Assembly: GCA_914767885.1 (NCBI GenBank)
Contig: CAJZBQ010000018.1
Span: 558,001 to 622,000 of the forward strand
DNA from: Blepharisma stoltei
Lineage: Eukaryota; Ciliophora; Heterotrichea; Heterotrichida; Blepharismidae
Direction of reading: 5' to 3'
DNA length: 64,000 nt
The first letter of the stretch is position 1, and every line of letters begins with the position of its first letter. This document shows positions 39,184-50,348 of this stretch, one piece after another. Below the pieces are notes generated by a model. The model made no database searches, was not told the DNA's origin, and saw only the letters and a list, made by a program, of their open reading frames with translations. The translations under genes were made by a program, and so were the position numbers.

Positions 39184-39568
39184 TTTATTATGGAATTAAG
39201 AAATGGAACCCCAAGCACTAATTTTGCATATACTTGAGAAATTTATTATTTTATATTTTGATTAGTATATATGCTCACAAAATTTTACATTTAAATCCAT
39301 AGAAAAGGATAGCATAATAACGTAATTTTATATAATCAATACAAATTCATGGAAAAATATAATAGCTGTTATTAAAAACAAACTAATAGAAAGCATTATA
39401 TTTTAAATAAAATTTGGCCATAAATAAATATGCCTTATTATCAACAATAAAAATCATCTTAAAAACTTATTAAAATTACGAGTTTAAACACAAGCACAAA
39501 TATATTATTTTGAAAGGCTTTATCTATTTAATTGAGTATAAAAAATGTTATTACAATCTATGATTCTC
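39184..39568. other. Intergenic, nothing recognised
   Basis: 385 bases of AT-rich sequence upstream of the coiled-coil gene and downstream of the secreted protein gene. Confidence 0.5.
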
Positions 39569-41239
39569 CTAATTTTCGTCACTTTCTCCTCCGACTTGAA
39601 TTTTAACCTGAGCATCTTCTCTATCTTCAATCCTCTGCAAATTATCAGGAATTTCCCCTGATAGCAAAGATGGATACGTAAAATTCAACGTTGTGTTAAA
39701 TCCAAAAAATGGAGAGTCATTTCGAATCAAATTTGGCAGGTTAGAAACAGGCGAATTTAAATCATTATCACTTTGATTGAAATTATTGCGATTTGCATTA
39801 TTTCTGTGATCAGTTCCATTGCATGGACTATTACCTCAGATATCAGGGATTTGAAAAGGTCCATTTTGATTAGTAGAGTTGCCAGGTGGACTATAAGAAT
39901 GAGTGGTATTTACAGATGTATCATTAGAGTTGCCTGTATACCAAGTCAAATAAATAATCATTTTAAATAATAATTTTGAAATTTAATTATTCAAAAATTC
40001 TATTCAAATTTTATAGGAAAAAGAATATTATTGGATGGTCCAGTTTGAGGATCGCTTGAATTTGATGACTGAGAGCTGCCGTTTGAATCTGTAGAGTTTG
40101 TATCTGATTGCTGATTAGTAGCGTTTGAATCTGAATGGCTAGTAGATGAATTATCCTTTATATTATTTTCTGAGTTGGATGTATTAGAGTTTGTAGAATT
40201 TGAGTTTTGATTACTAGAAGTAGAGTTAGTTCCAGATCAATTAGAAGTATTATTGCTAGCTTGAGAAGCATTTGAAGGATTTGTGTTATTTGAATCAGGA
40301 ATATTTGACTCAGATCCATTATCAGTACAATTTGGCTAGCCTTGCCTCCGCGAGCGAACAAAAAATTTAGATTTTAGAGTTAATTTTTTTAATTTGGATA
40401 ATTTATAAAATATATTTTTTATTTAAAATTAGCTATAGTTATATTGACAATTCATTATTATAATTATTATTATTATTAATTATATATCAAATTTTTACAT
40501 TAAACAATTTTTTGCTTGTGACTAATTTAACAAAACATAGGGAGTTTTCCAACGATTTACTCTTGCACAAAGGGGGATTGAGAAGAATTAGCATTAGAAT
40601 CGTTTGGTATCGACGAAGTTTGGTTTGATAACTCGTTTTTAGTTGTATTCACTTCGGAGTTCGATGAATTATTTTGCAAGATTGAATCTGATGCGTTATT
40701 ATTGGTATGATTTGCTTCTTGGCTATTTGATTGATTGTTGTTAGAAGTTGAATTTGATGGCTTTGAACAGTTATTGCTTTCATTATTTTGCTGATTATTT
40801 ATAGTAGTGCAATCAGTATTGTTGGCCTTCGAGCAACATGTAGGATCTTTGCTATTTGTTGGAGCCTCATTGCAATAGCAGTGGCATCGGCAAAGATCAA
40901 TATTTTCGCACTCACAGCTGCATGCACAATTTCCAGGACCTCAAGTTCGTGTTTCAATTAGTCGTAAATTATCAGCTTGATCATTGTTGCTAATATTAGT
41001 AGAATTATTGTAAGAATCAACAAAATTGTAATTTCCATCAGTATATCCATGATCACAAGTGCATACATTTCGTTCTAAAAGAGGATCCTTAACAAAATCT
41101 TCGAAATTATCATCTTTCCCAAAAGTTAAACTAACCGAGCATATCCTATTTGCATTAAATAATAATAATTTAAGATAATTTTTTTTAATTGAGAATCAAA
41201 AATGAAATGGGCTAGAAAAATAAATAGAAAAATCTTCAT
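39569..41239 (-). CDS. Secreted Cys- and Asn/Ser-rich protein, about 433 aa; three IESs
   Basis: Segments 41239-41186, 41141-40589, 40325-40001 and 39938-39569 (1302 nt). It starts with a signal peptide (MKIFLFIFLAHFIFDS). A Cys cluster follows (NVCTCDHGY; NCACSCECENIDLCRCHCYC), then a long Asn/Ser/Thr-rich region dense in N-x-S/T sequons. The tail contains LLSGEIPDNLQRIEDRE. The Cys cluster and sequon layout match the protein at 43838, so the two are probably diverged paralogues encoding surface or secreted glycoproteins. The IES at 40326-40588 and the 44-bp one near the signal peptide are placed by frame only. Confidence 0.65.
39939..40000. mobile_element. IES, ~62 bp
   Basis: It contains TAG and TAA in the gene frame. 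Joining gives PIKFEYTGNSND. The right boundary could be 12 bp further on. Confidence 0.6.
40326..40588. mobile_element. IES, ~263 bp, degenerate CTCC-end MITE
   Basis: The right end carries CCTCCGCGAGCGAACAAAA and the left CCCCCTTTGTGCAAGAGTAA, mirroring the MITE ends but several bases inside the TA. Stops in all gene-frame continuations. Confidence 0.6.
41142..41185. mobile_element. Possible 44-bp IES after the signal peptide
   Basis: The signal-peptide frame and the Cys-rich frame differ. TA-to-TA removal gives FDSQLCSVSLTFGK. No 15-nt intron fits. Confidence 0.5.
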
Positions 41240-42489
41240 CAGAAAAAAAATAATATGTCGACAAAAATATCCATTTATTTAATTAAATCGAAAATAACGG
41301 TATTTTATACGTTTAAAATAAGAAAAATCTTAAATGTAATTAAAGTATAATAAATATGCAATCTTCGATCTTAAAAGAGTTAATTTAATTCAATAGGTGA
41401 TTTTAAGAAAAACTCAATCAGAATACAGTAATTATCTGAAAATCCGAATAGAAGTCGTTTAGAACGTAAATAATATCAATAATAAAATTAAAAAATGAGT
41501 TTATAAAATATCTGGTACTTATTTTTATTTAATTTGAAGAAATTATATTTTCTAATTTTGTATCTACTTTTAAAAATCTTTTAAAATTATTAAAAGCAAA
41601 TTTATTATATCTATAAATTTAAACAATATAATGCACTTAAAGCAAATTGAATAAAAATGAGCACTTATCGTATGTCCCATAATAAAATAATTCAAAAAGT
41701 TATTCTTTGCCATTTATAATGTGAATAAATAATTATCTTAAATTATTGAAAATAAGAAATCTTAATCGCAACTAACTAGCATATTATAAAAAGAAATATG
41801 AAAATTATATTCAATTACAATGGTTGGAGTGAATCATTGATCAATCAATACAATCACTTAGGGTGGAGCAGATCCTTTGAACACTGATTTCTGTAAAGCC
41901 CTATAGCTTCCCGCTTGGGTTGCTGACTATACCTTGTCTATTTAAATCGTCTTTTATTTTCAAAAATTCACCGCTGATGATATGTATTTCTATTTGATTT
42001 GAGACAATTATTATATTGCCTTTCTAGGATTTATTCAATAATTTGATTAATAAAGTTTACTAAATTTCTGGTAGTGGGGATGTGTGCTTGCCGCCTCCCC
42101 GCCTTCAATAATTAACGAAATCATAAGGTACCCTTCGGAAAAAAATAAAAATTATTTTAATAATGTGAATATTTATTCAAAGAAATAGGATAAATTTAAA
42201 TAAAATAGTTAAGGAAATCTTACCTAAGAACCTATTTTAAATTTTATACTAAAAGGCTCGCAAAAATTTTTGGAAAATTAAACTAAAAATAATTAATAAT
42301 TTTACTAATAAATTAATTATATCTCTACTAAAATATTCATAAAAATTCTATAATGATGACAAGAAATCTCCCTGTCATTGATGACACTACTCATCCTTGC
42401 ACTGAATAAAATAAGTATACCCTTTCCCATAATTTAACATCATAATTTCAAAATTATTATAGGAAAAATAATAAAATTCAGGGGCTCTA
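41240..42489. other. Intergenic, 1.25 kb, two GC-richer patches
   Basis: No protein-like frame. Patches at 41850-41945 and 42070-42140 are noticeably richer in G+C than the rest and could be remnants of inserted elements or an unrecognised RNA. Confidence 0.4.
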
Positions 42490-43350
42490 ATGGAAGAAGC
42501 AGAAATTATCGATATTGACTCAAGCAGTGACAGTTCAGATACCGACGAAGCCAAAAACCAAGACCCAGATCCAGTCCTAGTTATTTATCCTCCAGACTCT
42601 AAATCCAGCATCACTATCAGAGAGTCAGATTTTTCTCGACTAAACCCAATTGAATTTTTGAACGACAATTTAGTTGATTTTTTTATCAAATATTTCATCA
42701 CAGAAAGCAACAAAGACAATTTTTTCGCATTCAGCAGTTTTTTCTATGTCTCAATCGTAGAAAGTGGCTATGATAAAGTTTTGAAGTGAAATAAAGGCTG
42801 CGACATTTTTGAAAAAGATTTTTGGATTATCCCAATCGCTGACAATAATCATTGATTACTTTTAATTGTCGCTTATCCTCAGTATGTTTTTATAGAAAAT
42901 TCTGAAATTCAACCAGCGATTTTATTATTTGATTCTCTAAGTTTTGGAATGGAAGATCTGGCCCATATGGTCAGAATTTATATAGGGCTTGAATGAGCAC
43001 AAAAACAAGGGCTGGAATATGACTCAGTGCAAGAAGACGATATTCCACTAGTTATCCCGTCAGTTCCTCAGCAAAACAATTGATGGGATTGTGGGATTTA
43101 TGTGATTAATTATGCCAAAAAATTTATTGAAAGCCCTGAACCATTTTTGCTGGATTTAAATTGTGAAGAAATTTTTGATATGGATGAATTTAATAAGGGT
43201 AGGTGGATTTATAAGAATATTTTGAACCAGCTAGGAACAGGAAATATTGTAAAAGAAGGGGTCAATATTTATCTGAAAAAATCAAAGAGAAGACATAGGA
43301 GGAAGCCACAAAGGCCGTTAGATGAAGAATTTTATTATGAAAATAACTAA
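42490..43350 (+). CDS. Ulp1/SENP-type cysteine protease (C48 family)
   Basis: It would remove SUMO or a related modifier from proteins. One frame of 286 aa, with no IES and TGA as Trp four times. LNDNLVDFFIKYF is the substrate-recognition start of the domain. The catalytic triad is visible: His in NNHWLLLIV (the conserved Trp after His is TGA), Asp in LLFDSL, and the oxyanion Gln plus Cys in PQQNNWWDCGIYV (the first Trp is TGA). The Asp/Ser-rich N-terminus (DIDSSSDSSDTDE) could be a SUMO-interacting motif. The C-terminus is basic. The spacing from His to Asp is somewhat long, resembling the SENP6/7 or plant ULP group. Confidence 0.9.
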
Positions 43351-43837
43351 TAAAAACTCAAAATTTTTTACTTATTCCTTTAATTTTCTAGTGTTTTTTA
43401 AAAATTAATTTTTGAATCTCTTTACTTTTTCTCACAGGATTTCTTAAAAAGCCCGTTTTTCTTAATTCTGATCAATAGCAAATCTGTTCCATCTGTCTGA
43501 TCAGTTAAAAATGGAACCATATTCATATAAACTTATGGAATAGTTCCTACATGTTGTTACTCAAGATCTAAGCAAATTCCCATAGCCAGGTCTTATCTAA
43601 TATAATCGCATAAAATTATTCAGAAATACAACAAACACAACAAATAATAAATAAATTTAAAATCTTCAAAAGTAACTTATATTAAACTTTCTAAATATGA
43701 TAATCATACTTGGGATAAGAGAAGTGCTTTTAATCTTTTTTCTTGTAATTGAATTCACCACATTTAGTCTAAAATAACTATTTTTTACTTAATTTTATGA
43801 CTTAAAATGGTGGCCATCATTAATTTAAAAAAATAAA
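43351..43837. other. Intergenic, nothing recognised
   Basis: 487 bases of AT-rich sequence with no coding-like frame, tRNA-like fold or element end. Confidence 0.5.
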
Positions 43838-44972
43838 ATGAAGCTATTAGTTCTGATAATCCTTGCAGGCTCCAGCTTTGCTTATGCTCAAGCCGATCAT
43901 AAAGGAAGAAATGCTCAAGACGATTCAGGTCTTTGTTTATGCCAAGGCAACCAGTCTTCAGTAGTCGTGAATAATTCTTCTGGAGTAGAGACTCGGACTC
44001 AAACAAGACATATTCAAGGAGGATGTATTCATAAATTATTAAAAGAGCCAAACAATTATATTTATCACTACTAATTGCATATTAATTCATTATAATAACC
44101 TTGTGCTATATTCGTCTAGCATGGTATAATTGTTCTTGCATATGCAATTGCACATCGCCAAACATGTGTAGCTGTGATTGTTCATGCTTCAATGGTTCTG
44201 CAGTTAACCAAACCAGTCAGCCTAACCAAACTGGCCAAAATGCTTCTTCACAAAATCAATCACTTTCTAATCTAACTTGCAATTGCAACTCGTCTTCTGC
44301 TAACCAGACCGTACAAAATTCTTCAAATTCCTCACAGTTTATAGTGATTATTACTAATCAATCTGAGCTTGGAGATCTTATATGTGAATGCAATCAAACT
44401 AGAGGAAATCTAAGCGGTGGAAATCTATTGAATGTATCTGGCTCGCCACAAGTGATAAGAGTTCCCGCAAATGAAACGGATATATTCTGACTTATAGGGC
44501 TTAATTATTTTTATCGTGTGCTGAAAATCATATTTCTATAAAGTAGGATTCTTATGGTTAATGCTAAAATTTGTAATAATTTATAATTGAATATTGAATT
44601 TTGTATTAGAGCGCTGAGATGCCGTTTAAGGCTTTTTAGGTATTTTATCAAAATATAAAGTTAATTATGCAGAAATAAGGTAAAATTAGATAAAAAAGCA
44701 TAGAGTGTGTATGCAACACAACTACTATTGAAGTAAATATTACGAATATTAGTGAAACCCAAAATCAAACTGTTGTTAATAGGAGCAATACAGCTAATAC
44801 GACTTCGTCATGCCGATGCAATGTTAGTATTCTGAATTCAACTATGGCGAATATTAGCAGCAGCTCAAGAAGACTTCTGGATATCCCTGAATTTATGAGA
44901 ATTAAGAAAGATTTCAAATATACTGAAGATTTCTTGAAAGATAGGAAAAGAAGACTAAGTATGCATTATTAA
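43838..44972 (+). CDS. Secreted Cys-cluster glycoprotein, 271 aa, two IESs
   Basis: Segments 43838-44025, 44127-44482 and 44701-44972 (816 nt). Signal peptide MKLLVLIILAGSSFAYA. After joining, the Cys cluster reads GGCNCSCICNCTSPNMCSCD, followed by N-x-S/T-rich repeats (NQTSQPNQTGQNAS). A third Cys patch is CECNQTRGN and, after the second join, ETDIECVCNTT. Basic tail. Paralogue of the gene at 39569. Confidence 0.7.
44026..44126. mobile_element. IES, 101 bp
   Basis: Removal fuses GGC and NCSCICNC, aligning the Cys cluster with the paralogue. Confidence 0.75.
44483..44700. mobile_element. IES, 218 bp
   Basis: Both boundaries lie in ATA codons. Excision gives PANETDIECVCNTTTIEV. The insert has TAA codons. 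Confidence 0.75.
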
Positions 44973-46229
44973 TAAGCAAATTAGCTATTTATCAATATAT
45001 AAAGCCTTTTTAAATTAAATTAAAATTTTTTCTCAGGATAAAAAATTATGCTTTGTTCTGTTTTGGGTAAGCAAAATTCCTTACTCCCTATCCCCCCTTT
45101 AAATTGGAACAAAATATTGGTTTCCATTTTTTGGGCACTTTAGCCTACCTTTAAATTGAAAGAATTTTTTAATAGGGAAATTTTATCTATTTATAAAATT
45201 ATTTTTGACCTAATTTTAATGGAAAAAAACGCAATTAAATATTATTTGAACAGAATCAGACTGAATAGATTAATTTTTGGATTTATTATTAATAAAAATA
45301 ATTGCAATTCAAAATATTGCGTTTTATTTATATTTTTCTAAATTTTTTTCTAAATTTTTATATAGAAAAAAAATTAAGTTTTTTCAAATTTGAACAGGAG
45401 TTTTTGTTCCAATTTAAAGATAGAGTTAAATAATTAATAGAATAATTTAATCAAGATAGCAACACCTTATATATCTGCCAAGGCAAATAAACATATATAA
45501 ATATTTTTTTTAAGCAAAATCATAACTTATAAATAATTATCTTAAATGATTTATGCAATAAATTGCTATTAATATCTGCGTTGACTAAATTAATGCTTTC
45601 ATACAATGACCTTTAATTCTTGATCCTCTGTACTTGAAAATTATAAAATGCTATGCCGCTTTCACGGCCTGAAATAGCTCTAAAATTTAGAAACTAACTC
45701 ACCCTACATGGAAAAGGAATGTAAGCGTGCAAAAATTTTATATAAAATAAAATGGTATATAACATATTCTATTAAATTATCCAGCTCATTCTAAAACGTA
45801 AATTTTATAAATTAATCTCCATCAATGAGCTTTGTTCAGCTGCAGAGAGGAAACTAAGTGTCTCTATCTAATTAAGCTTATTGCCATCGGAACTCTAATC
45901 ATTGAAATCAAATTTTATCCTTCTGATATCTCTTATTTAAGCAATAGCTATTTTCATTAGTGCTATATTTGTTAAGCGGCGTATTAATAAAATATTTTTT
46001 ATAAATTTTAAAAATTCAAGCTCAGACTTATTTTTAAAGCAATTCTGATTTAATGCCATAATTTAAATATTATTTCTAGAGCTCACTTTCATTTTCTAGA
46101 TAAAATTTCTATTGTTAATTGCGAGATTTCCCTTTTGCTTTTTATCATAGCTTCTAGAAAAGTTCGATTACTGCTTAAGTTGTTTATATCTAATTTTACT
46201 TCTCTCTGCCTAATTTCATATAAGTAAAT
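44973..46229. other. Intergenic with one MITE
   Basis: Outside the element at 45082-45426 nothing coding is seen. AT-rich throughout. Confidence 0.5.
45082..45426. mobile_element. Intergenic MITE, 345 bp, TTTAAATTGGAAC type
   Basis: Left end TACTCCCTATCCCCCCTTTA and the inverse of the right end TAACTCTATCTTTAAATTGG extend into GAACAAAA on both sides. The left terminal block is reused as an inner repeat (CCTTTAAATTGAAAG), the same architecture as the IES at 1532-1787. Confidence 0.75.
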
Positions 46230-46742
46230 ATGGATATTAGCCAAGAATTTTCAGAAAAACCATCTCCGCTTCCTCATCCAATAAGTTTAATACTAGTGAA
46301 AAGCACAAGAACCCGAAATAGCATTCCGTGCACTACTTGTGGCATGCTTTTCAAGCTTAAATCAGATTTGGTTCTGCATAGATTTTCCAATCAGGAGGTG
46401 ATGATGAGCAAAGACATAGCAAAAACTTGTTCAAAATTAGTGGAAAAGGAAGAGTCGGACCTTGAACTTTCAGATGACGAAGAGGGTAAAGAATTTTTTT
46501 GTAAAGAATGCAATATTGAATTTAAGTCCAGAAAAGGAATGAGACAACATATGGGGAAAGTCCATGATACAAAATACAAACATTCAAGATGCTCGATATG
46601 CAAAAAAAAATTTCGTAACAAGTATGCTGTTAAGTTTCACTGAAAGCAGGTACACGAAAAATCAACGCGAGCAAAATGTGAGAAGTGTGGAAGAGTTTTT
46701 TACAACAAATACCTTTTAATTAACCACTCTGAAAAGTGTTAA
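46230..46742 (+). CDS. C2H2 zinc-finger protein, 170 aa
   Basis: TGA at 46641 is Trp (KFHWKQVH). Four finger units are seen. CTTCGMLFKLKSDLVLH is incomplete at its second His. FCKECNIEFKSRKGMRQHM with KVH is complete. CSICKKKFRNKYAVKFH and CEKCGRVFYNKYLLINH with KC follow. It is probably a nucleic-acid-binding protein; the target is unknown. An acidic linker (ESDLELSDDEEG) separates finger 1 from the rest. Confidence 0.75.
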
Positions 46743-47107
46743 AATAATCGCCATTTATGGATAAGTATGTTTAAAAATAAATTTTCGACCCTCATGAATT
46801 TCACCAAAATCTCGTTACAAATATTAGAATATTAAATATGCCGAATACTATACTTATATTTTTTCTAGCTTTCAATTTTAAGCCTATTGAAATAATAACT
46901 TATTTGGGATTAAATAAAAGAAATTAAAATTATTGATATTAGCCGCAGACAATATAGACGAGATTTATTTTTAGATAAACCTAATATATGATTTTATCAC
47001 CTAAAGTGGAGTTTATTTGTCATTTCATGTCAAAAGATTTTATCATAAAAAGTAATTTTAAACGAAAAATACGAATAATCAGAAATAAAAGCGATTTTTT
47101 AATATAA
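46743..47107. other. Intergenic, nothing recognised
   Basis: 365 AT-rich bases between two plus-strand genes. Confidence 0.5.
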
Positions 47108-47749
47108 ATGTCTGACTTAATTGCAGGGATTTTAGAACTTTGCTTTAGCACTGATATGTGCTCAATCTGCTGCTCACTGCCAGCTCATCTACTTAAATAT
47201 ATTGGTAATTGCACTTGCTTTATAGCTCGTGTATGCTGCAATGATATAAAAGCTTGCCATTGTTCAGGCTGTGCCAATTGCATATGTGAAAGTTGTGAAC
47301 CTGCTTTAGATAATTTTTCTTTTAGTGTAGGAGAATGTACAGGCTCTTGCTCAGTTTGATGTGATTGGTTTTGCAATAATGTGTCATCTTATTTTTTAAA
47401 GTTTTGTAATCCATGCAACTGCTTAGAACGCCTTCATGTGCCAATAAGAGATTCAGATGAAATTCTAGGGAATATTGATAATCCAGTTTTACGAATACTT
47501 ACTCCGAATGATGCTATAGGTGTGCTAAATTTATTTAGTCATCCAACTTTTAGCCCTTTTTACATTTTTGACAAAAATGCTTTTGTTCCTGCTGATATGG
47601 GTGCCATTAGAAGGGTAAAAAGCGCCAAAGGAAGAGTAAACCAAAATGAAGAAAATGATGAAAAGCACAAAGAAGAAGCAAAAGAAAATGGGATGGGAGG
47701 AAAAAGACATACTTTTGATGCAAGTGACTTTAAAATAGCTCCTATTTAA
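47108..47749 (+). CDS. Cys-rich protein of unknown function, 213 aa
   Basis: TGA at 47357 is Trp. The first half has about 20 Cys in CC and CxC pairs (CSICC, RVCCNDIKACHCSGCANCIC). The second half is Cys-free, with FSPFYIFDKNAF and an acidic/basic tail. There is no signal peptide. It could be a metal-binding or lipid-modified protein. No family recognised. Confidence 0.6.
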
Positions 47750-48587
47750 ATTATTCACGAATGAAAATTACAAGGCAGTCTCAGAAAAAAAATATTAAAT
47801 CTAATATTTACTTATAGTAGCCTCGATATGTTAAACTAGAAAAATTCGAAATTAAAAAAATTCGAAATTGTAAAAATCCTCACGCATATAAGATTGATGC
47901 GATATCCTGAATAAAATATAAAAGGATTCATTATAAAATGATTTTATTATAAGCGATTTAATTCACTAGAAGATTTGAAGTATATGATTTTAGTTTTAAG
48001 TGCTCAAGGAATTAAAATATCATTTTATTAAGAGTATTATCAAAACATTGCTGCACCTGTAGTAATTTTAAGTTATTTTTCCATTATAGCTTATCAGATT
48101 TGTATATGAGCATCCTTATTCTTCAGAATCTCGAAGGCTGTTAACTTTAACTAAAATGGCTTATTTTTAAACATGGAATGTCGAAGTATAATTTAGGATA
48201 GCATTATTAATATAGAATATAGTATCAAGATTATTTATAATAAGCAAAAATAAATTTAATATAGACATATATAAATCTGATAAGCAAATTATTATTAGCA
48301 AAATAATAATTAAAGCTTTTACAAGTAATAAAAATTAATAAAAGAGTTTTAAGAACAATTCAAGGAAATTAATATATATAGCTGTATTAAAAATACTAAC
48401 TTTTACAGCAAAATTTACATATTAAAATTTATCTTCTATGTTTTACTAAAATAAGCATAAATCTAAAATTTTTGCATATATTTTGTGATTTTCCTTTAAA
48501 ATGATATCAAATTATCCATAAATAATTGCTAAGATCTTATGCTAAACATTTTTCTAATATCTTTACAGATAAAATTATAATTTATAA
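47750..48587. other. Intergenic, nothing recognised
   Basis: 838 bases of AT-rich sequence without coding-like frames or element ends. Confidence 0.5.
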
Positions 48588-48998
48588 ATGGAAGTGTCTC
48601 AAATTTCTCTTGATTTGCTAATACACAGCACATCATTAACCAATGTATATTTATGCCCAACCCCTGTGCTTCCAGGGCATATTTTAATCGCCCCCAAATC
48701 AAGAGTCCGTAATTTATTTCAGCTAAGTGAAGATGAAACATCTGATTTGTTCAGAATTATATTGAGAATAAACAATATTTTAGAAAATGAATATCAGTGC
48801 AGTTCACTTACTCTTGATTTAAAGGACGGAGTATATAATCATTTATTTTTTAGCTTAATTCCAAGAAAATTCAATGATTTAGAAGAAAATGACGAAATTT
48901 ATTCATTGCTTGAAAAAATGGAGCTAGTGCAAGAGAATTCAGGGCTTAATCAAAAAGCTGAAGAATTAAGAAAAATAATGATTCATTGTGAAGCTTAA
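48588..48998 (+). CDS. HIT/FHIT-like protein with a lost catalytic triad, 136 aa
   Basis: The N-terminal half matches the FHIT pattern: NVYLCPTPVLPGHILIAPKSRVRNLFQLSEDE. The C-terminal half also does (PRKFNDLEENDEIYSLLE). The histidine triad HxHxH, which normally follows QDG..AGQTV, is reduced to DGVYNHLFFSLIPRK, so two of the three His are missing and the loop is short. It is probably a non-catalytic member of the FHIT group, or a decaying gene. The region directly downstream is a decayed gene. Confidence 0.7.
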   Translation: MEVSQISLDLLIHSTSLTNVYLCPTPVLPGHILIAPKSRVRNLFQLSEDETSDLFRIILRINNILENEYQCSSLTLDLKDGVYNHLFFSLIPRKFNDLEENDEIYSLLEKMELVQENSGLNQKAEELRKIMIHCEA

Positions 48999-49020
48999 TA
49001 AAATTTAATTTCTTATTTTA

Positions 49021-49931
49021 CAGTTTGTGATAAAACCAAAACAAATAGGCTATGATTATTCAAGGAATTCAGTCTGAGAAATAGCTGATTGTTCAGAAAA
49101 GTGACTATTTTATTGGTTCTTATAAGCAGGGATGAAATCAAAGTGCTGATAAAGAGAAAGCGTCCATGATAAATATATGCTAGATGAGCTATTAAGCTCA
49201 AAATTCAGGCACAAATAGTTTCAAAAAGAATAAGCAAGCAGAGATGATATAGATTCTCATGCCTTTAGGACAAATTCTGAACGAGAAAACAATTCTAAGC
49301 AAGTAAGCTATTTCGAAATTTTACATGGCAGGCTAAATAGCATTCTTAACGATACTGAAATGATATCTGGTGGAAGAATTATCGCAATAAATGCTTTAGG
49401 TGCTAAAATTTTTATCCTTTCTATGACAATAAAACTTACTCCTTAGTGTCAAGATACTCAGAGGGTTGCTTTGAGAATAAACCAAAATAATATAAGAGTG
49501 ATACAATAGCACAAGGGGATCAAATAATCCCGAAAATGATATTTTATTAAAAAAAGAAGTGATAACTGCTCTAAATAGCGAGGATAAGATCAATATTATT
49601 TAATCCAGCCTTGGAGATAATATTGATAGAATTTTTCTTGATTTATCAAAGCAAGCCTACATATCCGGTTTATAAAGCTTTAAAGATATGCTATTGAAAG
49701 CGAGCAAGTTAAGAAAAAAACTAATTCTAGGCAATAGCTTGTCTTCGTATAAATCTTGTAATAACACAAATTAACAGTTAGTTGCAAAATATTTTTGATT
49801 AATGAAGTGAATATCAAAATCCACGATTTTACAAGCCAAGACTGCTTATTGCTTCCTAGAGAATCTAATGATAACTCCCGCCTAAATCTCAAAGTCTTAA
49901 CAATATCACTAATTGAGTTTTTATTATACTA
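49021..49931 (+). pseudogene. Decayed or recoded gene, unidentified
   Basis: Protein-like text runs for ~170 codons in one frame from 49021, broken only by TAA/TAG, with TGA at plausible Trp sites. One stretch, 49234-49443, is open and reads QVSYFEILHGRLNSILNDTE and GGRIIAINALGAKIFIL. Further protein-like blocks in shifted frames are EVITALNSEDKINII, DRIFLDLSKQAYISG and IHDFTSQDCLLPRESN. Most stops stand where CAA/CAG to TAA/TAG changes would explain them. An IES of ~100 bp may lie at about 49438-49540 (joining KL to ILLKKEV). No family recognised. Confidence 0.5.
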
Positions 49932-50348
49932 AACCATTAATAAGTTTTTAATTGCATTAATTTATTTGTTATTGCATATAAATCTATTAATTTAGATAAT
50001 TTTTATTTATTAAACCTTGATTCATTTAAATTCAGAAAATCATTAAAATAATTTTTCTATATTCAAATTTCCTCATTTCTCGAAAACCCATTAAATTTAA
50101 TAGTAGAATCTCACAATAAATTTTTGGATAGAATATTATTTAAATCCATAAACAATTGTATCAAAATTTAATGGATTTTAAAAGTTACCTGCTATCAAGG
50201 ATATAATATCTCAATAAAATTTAGCAAATTATTTTTCTTATTATATTTGGTCTTCTTTTTCCTTGACATTTATAATAATCAAAAATTTTGCACTGCAAAG
50301 GAAGTAATGTTTTCTATGGTTTCTTTGTATTAATGGCCCACATAATAA
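49932..50348. other. Intergenic, nothing recognised
   Basis: 417 AT-rich bases upstream of the methyltransferase gene. Confidence 0.5.

Noticed and set aside
39569-41239. Asn/Ser-rich repeats as a CRISPR-like or satellite array
   Set aside because: Units are not regular in length or sequence, and the region is one coding frame with sequons.
41850-42140. Possible tRNA or other structured RNA in the GC-richer patches
   Set aside because: I could not find a cloverleaf, T-loop consensus or consistent pairing.
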